NCBI GenBank assembly: GCA_963825625.1
Contig: CAWGUF010000019.1
Location: forward strand, 310,001 to 374,000
Length of the DNA stretch: 64,000 bases
Direction: 5' to 3'
DNA from: CAMDPA01 sp963825625
Lineage (GTDB): Bacteria > Pseudomonadota > Alphaproteobacteria > Rhizobiales > Hyphomicrobiaceae
A program made the translations under genes and the position numbers. The notes beneath the pieces were generated by a model. It did no database searches. It worked only from the letters and a program-made list of their open reading frames with translations, and was not told the origin of the DNA. Numbering within the stretch: position 1 is the first letter of the stretch; each line of letters opens with the position of its first letter. Below, one piece after another: positions 17,947 through 26,020 of this stretch.

Positions 17947-19371
17947 TCACATTGCCGACATCTCGCTCAGGCGCTTGGCGATGGCGGCGCCGATCACCAT
18001 CTGCGGCTCGGACGGCTCCAGCTCGTCTTTCTTTTCCCACTCGGAAATCAGTGCTTTTGCCTGCGCGAAGGCGGCGGTGAAGGAGCGGGTTGACCGTAGC
18101 CCCCGGTTGAACAGCGCATCGCCAAAATAGGTCCAGTCGCGCCCGCTCTCGCAGCCGAATGAGGTCTTTTCGGCATGGGCAGCGGTCATGATCAGCGTAT
18201 CCCGGTTGCTCAGTGCCGGGATGAAACTGCCCGAGTGGCACGCGGATATGATCACGATGCGGTGCCGAATGCCGGACCGATCGAGCATGGCAGCGAGGCG
18301 TTGCGGTGTCAGGTTGTTGAGCGAGAAGCCGGGAAAGTCGACCGCCAGCAAACCCCGGGTGCCGTGCGTGGTGATGAACAGGACGAGAATGTCCTTGTCG
18401 GTCCTCATGCTCTTGCCGACACCGTCCAGCACCAGGGAAAGGTTGCTGGCATTGGCCAGCGGCAATTGCTCCAGGGTGTCGCGATAATTGACGAGGGCAA
18501 TGGAGCGGCCGGCGGTGCCGAAGTGTTGATCGAAAACGCTCCGGGCGCCCGTCAATTCGCGCTTGAAGACATCCTGGCCGGAATAGGCGGCGGCGCCAAC
18601 GAAGTACATCTGCGGCTTGTCGGACGGCGACGGTTTCAATGCATCGATTGCCGCCTTCACCAGCGAGGGCTGACGATAATAGACGGCTTCCACGTCGATG
18701 GGCGGAGGCCGCTTGCTTCTGGCCGCCGTGGCGGTGCTGCCTGTCAGCCACTTCCGTCCCTGGTCGGCCAGATGCCAGACGTCACGACGGGTCCAATCCG
18801 TCGTGCTGCCATGGATGATGGGTGGCATCGGCACGAGGACCATCGGCAGCAGTGCTGCCGTGGCAAGTCTGACGCCCGGCAGTCGCAACTGCTCACGCCA
18901 CAGCGCCCGTCCCGTCCACAGTAATGCCGCCACGGCCCACACAAGTGGCAAGGCCAGCAAGACAATGCTGATGTCGTCCTGGTGGCTTGCGAGCGCGGGC
19001 GGCAAAGAGCCGAGGTTGGTCTGCGCCTGAAGTACGGCCGCAGCGGCGACGAGAAGCACGATTTCAACGGCCAGAATGGTGGCGAGGCTGCGCGTCAGCG
19101 GCATGCGAATGTTGCCGGCACCGATTACGACGACAACCGCACCAAGCAGCGCGAGGCCGGCCAGGCTGGCACTCAGGCCGTAGGGATTGAAGGTGAGCCT
19201 TTCGCCTCCGATCAGTGCCTGGAATGCCGCGACGGCAGCGAGCCAGAGCAGGGCCAGCGTCAACAGCGCGGCGGGGTGCGGGGATGCGGCATGGATGGGC
19301 GGCCGTCCGAACACGGAAAGCCGTACGCCGTGAGCGAGGCTGACCAGCACGTCGCGCAGGATCTGGTGCAT
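17947..19371 (-). CDS. Membrane-anchored C13/caspase-like cysteine peptidase
   Basis: About 474 residues from the ATG at 19371 (an ATG at 19410 is also in frame). The N-terminal 200 residues hold several hydrophobic helices (for example LLTLALLWLAAVAAFQAL and a stretch beginning ASLAGLALLGAVVVVIG). The C-terminal part is a clan CD peptidase domain. The candidate His is in LFITTHGTRG and the candidate Cys is in IISACHSGSF, each after a beta strand, as in C13 (legumain-like) enzymes. An Asp in GQDVF and a segment NRDTLIMTAAHAEKTSFGC complete the fold. The peptidase is probably periplasmic. It converges on the PPC-domain gene. I recognise the family, not the substrate. Confidence 0.75.
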   Translation of the reverse strand: MHQILRDVLVSLAHGVRLSVFGRPPIHAASPHPAALLTLALLWLAAVAAFQALIGGERLTFNPYGLSASLAGLALLGAVVVVIGAGNIRMPLTRSLATILAVEIVLLVAAAAVLQAQTNLGSLPPALASHQDDISIVLLALPLVWAVAALLWTGRALWREQLRLPGVRLATAALLPMVLVPMPPIIHGSTTDWTRRDVWHLADQGRKWLTGSTATAARSKRPPPIDVEAVYYRQPSLVKAAIDALKPSPSDKPQMYFVGAAAYSGQDVFKRELTGARSVFDQHFGTAGRSIALVNYRDTLEQLPLANASNLSLVLDGVGKSMRTDKDILVLFITTHGTRGLLAVDFPGFSLNNLTPQRLAAMLDRSGIRHRIVIISACHSGSFIPALSNRDTLIMTAAHAEKTSFGCESGRDWTYFGDALFNRGLRSTRSFTAAFAQAKALISEWEKKDELEPSEPQMVIGAAIAKRLSEMSAM

Positions 19372-19452
19372 GTTTTCGGTTCCACGGCTCGGAATCACAG
19401 CGCCTATCATAGCACGCTGAGCGCAACATCATGTGGCGGCCGGCGAGCGGGT

Positions 19453-20436
19453 TCAGCTGGCGACGAGCACATCAGCCTTGAACAGCGGGGCCCGTGGCTG
19501 CAACCCGTCGAAGACCGAGCCTTCCTCGAACCAGCTTTTCGGAGCAGGCTGGCCCCAAAGCGTCTGCCGCCTGGGGTCTCGCAAGGACCAGCGGATCGGC
19601 TCATGGTCGGGGTCCATCGTCTGGTAGTCGGAGGTGTAGAACTCGATGCGATGGCCGTCGGGGCAGCGGACGTACAGGAAAAACGCATTCGAGATGCCGT
19701 GCCGGCCGGGACCGCGTTCCATATTCGTCAAATAGCCGGTCGTCGCCATGACATCGCAAAGGTGGATGATGTGCATGGCGGTCGGCACCCAGTACGCGAG
19801 GTGATGCAGTCGCGGTCCCGTGCCGTTGGTAAAGGCGAGGTCGTGCACATTGCCTTTGCGATGCATCCAGCCGGCGGCGATACGGCCGCCGGGACCGTCT
19901 TCCTCCGCATACTCCGTCAGCCGGAAGCCTAGCGCGGCATAGAAATCGAGCGATCCCTGAACGTCGGGTGCGAACACGTTGAAATGATCGAGCCGCTGGG
20001 GATGTACGCCGCGGTGGACACCGTATCGCTGCAGCAGAATATCGCGCTTTTCCATGCCGAAGTAGAACTCGAGTGGCAGTCCGAACGGGTCGGTCGCTTC
20101 CAAAGTACGTCCCTGCCAGGGTCGTTCTACGAACGCATGCGGCAGACCCCTGTCATTGAAGTACGCTGCGGCCTTGTCGAGGTCCTGCTCGCTGGCGACC
20201 TTGAAGCCGAGGCGGCTGGCGTGGGCCGCCGGTGCGCGTCTCAATGCAAGGGAGTGGTGCTGGCGTTCCTCGACGCCGCGCATGTAGAGGGCATCGTCGG
20301 TCTCATCCTCGACGATCAGGCCCAGGGTGCCTTCGTAGAATGCGCGTGATCTGGCAAGGTCCGTGACGCCGAGAGCGACATGGCTGCAGCGCACGATGTT
20401 GAATGGCGGATCGAATATGTGCTTCGGCGCTGGCAT
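19453..20436 (-). CDS. Type I extradiol dioxygenase (homoprotocatechuate 2,3-dioxygenase-like, VOC superfamily)
   Basis: 327 residues made of two VOC modules. The C-terminal catalytic module has the metal ligands of type I extradiol enzymes: His in RLDHFNV, His in RLHHLAYW and Glu in HRIEFYTSDY, plus the GPGRHGISNAF segment. The overall sequence resembles the homoprotocatechuate 2,3-dioxygenase (HPCD/MndD) group, including the WMHRKGNVHD and WGQPAPKSWF features. Such enzymes open catechol rings next to the two hydroxyls using Fe(II) or Mn(II). None of the other homoprotocatechuate genes is nearby, so the real substrate may be another catechol or a heterocycle. It is followed on the same strand by nothing; the amidase gene lies upstream with a 105-base gap. 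Confidence 0.8.
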   Translation of the reverse strand: MPAPKHIFDPPFNIVRCSHVALGVTDLARSRAFYEGTLGLIVEDETDDALYMRGVEERQHHSLALRRAPAAHASRLGFKVASEQDLDKAAAYFNDRGLPHAFVERPWQGRTLEATDPFGLPLEFYFGMEKRDILLQRYGVHRGVHPQRLDHFNVFAPDVQGSLDFYAALGFRLTEYAEEDGPGGRIAAGWMHRKGNVHDLAFTNGTGPRLHHLAYWVPTAMHIIHLCDVMATTGYLTNMERGPGRHGISNAFFLYVRCPDGHRIEFYTSDYQTMDPDHEPIRWSLRDPRRQTLWGQPAPKSWFEEGSVFDGLQPRAPLFKADVLVAS

Positions 20437-20541
20437 CGTGCGTCACCTTTCCTTTTCGCTGAATGTTACGTCATCGTCCGTTGAGCAGGGCACGGCCGAT
20501 CCTGCGCACCCGCGCACGGAGATGACTGGGCATGAGCGAAG

Positions 20542-21841
20542 CTACAATACCGCGGCTATCGCCTCGGCGACCGCCAGCGTGCGTGCGTCGCTCCCGATCG
20601 GACCAACAACCTGTATGCCGACGGGCATTCCGTTCGGGCCGGTATAGGCCGGAATGGTGACGCACGGCACGTGCATCAGCGTCCAGATGCGATTGAAAGC
20701 TGAATTTGAAACGCCTTTCAGATCGGCCGGCGCCTCGCCGCAGGTGCTCGGGGTCGAGAAGGACGTCGCAGCCGGCCATTGTCTGCGCCAGTGAATGCCG
20801 GCAACGGGAGGCATGGGCGTGTGCGGCGTCGTAGTGCGCCTCGGTGATGGACCGGGCCATGTCCTGCGCCGCCCTGACCCAGTGGTTCATTGCGTCGAGG
20901 TGATCGCGTGCCTCGAGGCTCAGCGCGCGTGCGCCTTCGAAACTGGAAATGATGCGGAAGGTCGATTCGATGTCGGCAAACGCGTTCGTCATCTCGGCAT
21001 CGACGATGGATGCGCCGGCGTGGGCGAGCGACTTTGTGGCGGAGTCCATAGCGGCGACTGTTTCAGGCTGGGCATCGGCCCAGGCAACTGTATGGCAGAC
21101 CCCGATCGTCAAGCCGGAGACACCGGCGGGCGGTGCGGCCGTCGTGGTTCCGGTAAGTGCTGCGCGAGCCAGCGCGATGTCCGCTACCGAGCGTGCAAAG
21201 AGGCCCATGGTGTCAAGCGAGGGGCGAAGATGGCGGATGCCGCCGCGATCGAGGCCGGCGAGGCTCGCCTTGTATCCTGCAACGCCGCACCAGGCTGCCG
21301 GCAGGATCGTCGATCCGCCCGTCTGGGAGCCGAGTGACAGCGGTACCTGGAAATCAGCAACGGCCGCGGCCGAGCCGGACGAGGAGACGCCGGGGTTGCG
21401 CGCATGGTCATGCGGATTGCGGGTTCCGCGGGGGACGGGGCTGGCAAACTCCGTGGTGAGTGTCTTACCCAGAATGACGGCGCCGGCTGCGCGAAAGTGC
21501 GTGACGAGCGCGGTGTCGACGGCTGGCTGGTGACCGTCGTAGATGGCCGAGCCGTAGCCCGTCGGCATATCCCAGGTATCGAAGATGTCCTTGATGCCCA
21601 CTGGGACGCCGTGGAGGGGGCCGCGCCGGGGCTCGGCATCGCGGGCGCGTGCCTGGGCCAGGGCCCGCGCGCGGTCTATATGCGTCCAGGCGCGGATCTC
21701 GGGGTCGCGTGCGGCAATGCGGTCCAGGCAGTCCTCGACCAGTCGAACCGACGTAGCCTCTCCGAGCTCGAGGCGGCGCGCGGCGTCGGACAGAGTGAGA
21801 AGGTTGAGGCCACCGGGGCCGAGGGGGGCGAGGTCGCGCAT
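20542..21841 (-). pseudogene. Amidase signature family enzyme (one frameshift near the C-terminus)
   Basis: About 430 residues. The Ser-cisSer-Lys triad is present: Lys in PVGIKDIFDT, cis-Ser in VSSSGSAAA and nucleophile Ser in SQTGGSTILPA. I start at the ATG at 21841, eight bases after GGAG. The reading frame changes near 20757 after AGCDVLL. The true C-terminus continues TPSTCGEAPADL, passes PCVTIPAYTG and ends AEAIAAVL-stop at 20542. In the first frame the protein would continue with an unrelated Arg-rich tail, so a one-base error is likely. The enzyme should hydrolyse a carboxamide. It diverges from the luciferase-like monooxygenase gene and shares the local catabolic context. Confidence 0.82.
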
Positions 21842-22032
21842 CAGGAGTTCTCCGTCAGGTTCGGGACGATATCGAGGCACGATGCGGTGGCGCTGGCAAG
21901 TGTCCCGACGGGATCAGGCGATGGCGAAAGCATGGGCATGACCGTCTTGCCCCGCCAAGCGTTGTCACCTGCGTGCAATGCAGCCTATTGTCTGCCCGAT
22001 GCCTGATTGCAAATGCGCCGGAGGATCACCTA

Positions 22033-23373
22033 ATGCCCGAGATGAAGCTGGGACTGTTCATCCGTCCAAGTGGCCATCATATCGCGTCGTGGCGGCACCC
22101 CAATGCGCATGCTGACGCCGGCGTCAACTTCGAACGCTTCGTGCACATGGCCAAGGTTGCCGAACGCGGCCTTTTCGACATGCTGTTCTCCGCGGACACA
22201 AACTCGGCCTGGACGACCGTGGGGCCTGGTTTACATAGGCAGCATTACGTAACGTGGCTGGAGCCATTCACACTGCTGTCAGCGCTGGCCGGCCACACCA
22301 AGGACATCGGTCTCGTCTGTACCCAGAGCACAAGCTTCGATCAGCCCTACAACGTTGCCCGCAGGTTCGCGGCGCTCGACCACATCAGCGGGGGGCGTGC
22401 GGGTTGGAACGTGGTCACCACAGGCAACGACCTCGCGGCGCTGAACTACAACCAGACAGCCCATCTGCCAAAATCCGAGCGCTACAAGATCGCACGCGAG
22501 TTCGTCGATGTCGTCAGGGGGCTTTGGGATAGCTGGGATGACGATGCGTTCGTGCGCGAGCGCGAGACCAGCCTGTTCTTCGATCCCGACAAGATGCACG
22601 TGCTCGATCACATGGGCACGTATTTCCAGGTCAAGGGCCCTCTCAACGTCGCACGCTCGCCACAGGGCCATCCTGTCGTCGTGCAGGCGGGGGCGTCGGA
22701 TGATGGGATGGATCTGGCGGCAGCGACCGCAGACGTCGTTTTCGGTGCCAGCCAGAGCATCGATATTGCCAGGAGCTTCTACAGCAGGCTGAAGGGCCGT
22801 CTCGGCCGGAACGGTCGCGAGCCCGATGATCTGAAGATTTTGCCAGGGCTGTCGGTGACCGTCGCTCCGACGCTGCAGGAGGCGCAGGACAAGCACGAGG
22901 AGCTGCAGGAGCTGATCCATCCCGACGTCGGTCTTGCGTTGCTGTCGCGGCGGATCGGGCACGACGTGACCGGTATGGACCCGGATGCGCCGATGCCGGA
23001 TCTCGGCGCGAATGATGAGGTCGGTACCCGATCGGGCCAGATGTTCGATCTGGCGCGGCGGGAGAACATGACGCTACGGCAGCTTTACAAGCATTTCTCC
23101 GCTGCCCGCGGTCATATGATGGTGGTAGGAACGCCTGCTATGGTGGCCGATGCCATGCAGGAATGGTTCGAGACCGGCGCGTGCGACGGCTTCAATGTAC
23201 TGCCGCCGATGTTCCCCGATGATCTGGAAGCTTTTGTCGATCTCGTGGTTCCGGAATTGCAGCGGCGTGGCTTGTTCCGCAAACGTTATGAGGGCCGCAC
23301 GCTGCGGGATCGCCTCGGGTTGAAGGCACCGGAGAGTCGCTACGCAAAAAACCGTATGCGTGCAGCCGAGTGA
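22033..23373 (+). CDS. NtaA/SnaA/DszA-type flavin-dependent monooxygenase (luciferase-like)
   Basis: 446 residues with the TIM-barrel luciferase-like fold of the NtaA/SnaA/DszA group, two-component monooxygenases that need reduced FMN from a separate reductase. Typical segments: EPFTLLSALAGHTKDIGLVCTQS, then SGGRAGWNVVTTGN, SERYKIAREFVDVV, and VVVQAGASDDG. In the C-terminal half, GTPAMVADAMQEWFETGACDGF is characteristic. The ATG at 22033 follows GGAGGAT by eight bases. No flavin reductase gene is nearby. These enzymes often attack C-N or C-S bonds in chelators, sulfones, nitrogen heterocycles or similar compounds. A TTT receptor gene follows 63 bases downstream. Confidence 0.88.
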   Translation: MPEMKLGLFIRPSGHHIASWRHPNAHADAGVNFERFVHMAKVAERGLFDMLFSADTNSAWTTVGPGLHRQHYVTWLEPFTLLSALAGHTKDIGLVCTQSTSFDQPYNVARRFAALDHISGGRAGWNVVTTGNDLAALNYNQTAHLPKSERYKIAREFVDVVRGLWDSWDDDAFVRERETSLFFDPDKMHVLDHMGTYFQVKGPLNVARSPQGHPVVVQAGASDDGMDLAAATADVVFGASQSIDIARSFYSRLKGRLGRNGREPDDLKILPGLSVTVAPTLQEAQDKHEELQELIHPDVGLALLSRRIGHDVTGMDPDAPMPDLGANDEVGTRSGQMFDLARRENMTLRQLYKHFSAARGHMMVVGTPAMVADAMQEWFETGACDGFNVLPPMFPDDLEAFVDLVVPELQRRGLFRKRYEGRTLRDRLGLKAPESRYAKNRMRAAE

Positions 23374-23436
23374 ATTCTGTAGTCTGATACCATAACAGCA
23401 TCCGATCCAACGGGACGGTATGGGAGGAGCATTCGC

Positions 23437-24462
23437 ATGCGCACCAAGCTCGTGATGGCAACTGCGGCTGCGGTCGCTTTGTCTACAACAGCTGCCACTG
23501 CGGCAGACTTCTACGCCGGCAAGACGGTGACGATCATCGTCGGGCTGGCGGCAGGCGGCGGCTACGATACCTATGCGCGGTTCCTGTCGCGCCATCTGGA
23601 CCGGCATATCCCTGGCAAGCCGAACATCGTGGTCTCGAACATGACCGGTGCCGCCTCCGCAACTGCCGCCGCCTACGTCTATAACAAGGGGGCCAAGGAC
23701 GGCACCGTGATGGCGATGACGCTGGATATGGTGCCGCTCTACCGAACGCTGTCGCCCAAGCGCGGCCGCTTCGACATGACCAAGGCGCACTTCATCGGCA
23801 ACATGGCGACGCTCAACGGCGTCATTGCGGTGTCCGACAAGTCTCCGGTCAAGACGGTAGCGGATTTGGGCAAGAACCAGGCGATTCTCGGCTCGACCGG
23901 CGCCATGTCGCAGACCTACATCATTCCGGCACTGCTCAATGAGCTCAGTGGGGCGAACTTCAAGATCGTGATGGGGTTCCCGGGCACCCGGCCCATGGAT
24001 CTTGCCATCGAGCGGGGGGAATTGCACGGCCGCGGCGGCCAGTGGTCGAGCTTCCTGATCAACAAGCCTGATTGGATCAAGGATCGGAAGATTCTGCCTC
24101 TTCTGCAGATCGGGATGGAGGAGGATCCGACGATGAAGGGCGTTCCGTCCCTGAACTCGCTGGCCAAGAATGATCGTCAGAAGAGCCTCTATCGCCTGGC
24201 CTCACAGCTGCCGCGACTTTCGCGCGCCCTGTGGGTGGCACCGGAGGTTCCAGCAGAGCGCGTGGAAATCCTGCGCAAGGCATTCGATGCCACGATGAAG
24301 GACAAGGAAACGCTCGCGGCGGCGGCCAAGATCAAGATGGAGATAAGCCCGACCTCGCCGAAGGAGATCCAGGCGGCGGTGAAGGACATGAACGACACGG
24401 CTGATGCCAATGTCGAGTTTTTACAGAAACTCGTCAGCGTAACTCCGCCGAAAAAGAAGTAG
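23437..24462 (+). CDS. Bug/TctC-family periplasmic solute-binding receptor
   Basis: 341 residues with an N-terminal signal peptide (VALSTTAATAA). The mature part begins FYAGKTVTIIVGLAAGGGYD, matching the Bug/TctC family of tripartite tricarboxylate transporter receptors. It continues HIPGKPNIVVSNMTGAAS and ends with lysine-rich residues. These proteins bind small organic acids with high affinity. There is no TctA or TctB gene in the window, so this is an orphan receptor, as is common in this family. It follows the luciferase-like monooxygenase gene closely, and the substrate is probably related to that pathway. It is paralogous to the receptor at 43104-44159. Confidence 0.88.
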   Translation: MRTKLVMATAAAVALSTTAATAADFYAGKTVTIIVGLAAGGGYDTYARFLSRHLDRHIPGKPNIVVSNMTGAASATAAAYVYNKGAKDGTVMAMTLDMVPLYRTLSPKRGRFDMTKAHFIGNMATLNGVIAVSDKSPVKTVADLGKNQAILGSTGAMSQTYIIPALLNELSGANFKIVMGFPGTRPMDLAIERGELHGRGGQWSSFLINKPDWIKDRKILPLLQIGMEEDPTMKGVPSLNSLAKNDRQKSLYRLASQLPRLSRALWVAPEVPAERVEILRKAFDATMKDKETLAAAAKIKMEISPTSPKEIQAAVKDMNDTADANVEFLQKLVSVTPPKKK

Positions 24463-24508
24463 TGAAGGCAGGGGCCCGCCCATCGGCGGCCGCGATCAGC
24501 GACAGTCG

Positions 24509-25822
24509 TCAGGGCGTCTCAAATGGCGTCCATGACGGCGGCTTGTCGCCGTTTCTCGTACCGGAACCGGCGCTGGTGGCTGGTGCAGCCGCGTTGCGCA
24601 TTGGCGGGCGGGAGTTGAACACTGCACGGCGGACGACCGGGCCGGCCTTGATCAGTTCGTCGAAAGCGGCGGCAAATTCCACAGCGCCTTCATTCTTGAT
24701 GGTGTAGTTCATTTTCTCATCGAGTGCGGCCAGAAGCTCGGGGGCGGATTTCCAGCGCACGATGGTGTTGCGGTAGTAGCCACGTCGCGAGAAGAAGTTG
24801 GCGGTGGACGCCTTGGCCGCGGCAGGCTCCATCATGTCGAGACCGGTGCGCGGGCCAGCGAGGTTCATCAACTCGATCTCGGCCCCTGACAGCGCTGGCC
24901 GGCCCGAACGCTCGGCGAGGTCCTTCAGTCCTGACAGCTTTAGCACCTGAAGCCACGGACCGATATCAGCGTCGAGGTTGAGCGCGTGAATGCCATAGCC
25001 TTTTGGTGTCTTCGATAGCGCGACGTGTGCTGACCAGCGATGCGGGACGCTTCTGGCGGTCTTGAGCATGCTGCGAAGGCTATTGGCCTTGGCGGAGAGC
25101 TCCATCGCTCGCTGTGGCGGGGTGCCCTGCACCGCGGCCATCATGTCCAGACGCGAAATGAAGCCGTCGCCGTGGCGCACGAGGACATCGATAGAATTGG
25201 CCGCGAGCAGCTGTGCGTATCCGAGCGCGGTTGAAATAGCGGTGCCTTTTTTCGTTTTCGGATTGATGCCGGCCTGCATGTCGTAGGTGCCGTTGCCGCC
25301 GGTCTCCAATCCGTAAACGCGCACGACCTGATCCTTTGTCAGCCCGATTGCTAGCGCTTCGGCGGCATACCGGCGCTTGAATTCGCGCTCTGTCGTGAGC
25401 GTCGGGACGAAACGATAGAACTTGCGTGCGGCCTCGAGGTAATCGCTGACGGTGGGCAAGCCTGCTTCGTCCGGCTTGTCGGGTTGGGGCGGTTGAGCGG
25501 CTGCGAGCAACTTGGCAATGTCTGCCCTGAGCTTGGGACCGGAAGAGCGTGGTGGGTGTTGGGTCACGTAATCGGCGGCCGTGAAGTGCTTGCCTGCGCG
25601 TCGCTTGGCGCTGCGCTGTGTCTTGCGAGCGGCTACGATCTGCCAATAGCGGTCGTGCTCGCTGTCGAAGGCATCCTGAGCTGCCTTCCAGGCATCCCAT
25701 ATCCGGCGCTGCTCGGCAGTGAGGCTGGCGAAGAACTTCTCGTTGGGTGTTTGCGCATAGGCTGCTGCCGCCGCCAGGGCGGTGGCCAGAAGTACCAGGC
25801 AGATGACAGCGATACGGCGCAC
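24509..25822 (-). CDS. Exported protein with lysozyme-like region, conserved hypothetical
   Basis: 437 residues with a signal peptide (CLVLLATALAAAAAYAQ). The middle contains an YGLETGGNGTYDMQAG segment followed by GTAISTALGYAQLLAANS. This is the arrangement of a catalytic Glu, a Gly-rich loop and a Gly-Tyr-Ala-Gln motif seen in lytic transglycosylases of the lysozyme superfamily. A Trp-rich helix precedes it and a Pro/Ala-rich tail follows the domain. I infer a periplasmic role in peptidoglycan turnover, but I cannot name the family. The gene is alone; it converges with the TTT receptor gene 46 bases away. Confidence 0.55.
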   Translation of the reverse strand: MRRIAVICLVLLATALAAAAAYAQTPNEKFFASLTAEQRRIWDAWKAAQDAFDSEHDRYWQIVAARKTQRSAKRRAGKHFTAADYVTQHPPRSSGPKLRADIAKLLAAAQPPQPDKPDEAGLPTVSDYLEAARKFYRFVPTLTTEREFKRRYAAEALAIGLTKDQVVRVYGLETGGNGTYDMQAGINPKTKKGTAISTALGYAQLLAANSIDVLVRHGDGFISRLDMMAAVQGTPPQRAMELSAKANSLRSMLKTARSVPHRWSAHVALSKTPKGYGIHALNLDADIGPWLQVLKLSGLKDLAERSGRPALSGAEIELMNLAGPRTGLDMMEPAAAKASTANFFSRRGYYRNTIVRWKSAPELLAALDEKMNYTIKNEGAVEFAAAFDELIKAGPVVRRAVFNSRPPMRNAAAPATSAGSGTRNGDKPPSWTPFETP

Positions 25823-26020
25823 GCTTTGCCTTCCCTATCGATGCGCTGAGTGGTTTCTCACGCGGTGATGCACGTGGATTGCGCTGAATTGGGGAGACCC
25901 TGTCCTCTGGCGGTGACGATAGTGTGTCCACAACGTGGCGGAGGCGGTTTGCACGCGACTGCGCAGTTGGCCAATACGCCGTTGGCCGGCCGCGCTGGTG
26001 GGGCGGTGCGGAGCCGGGCT

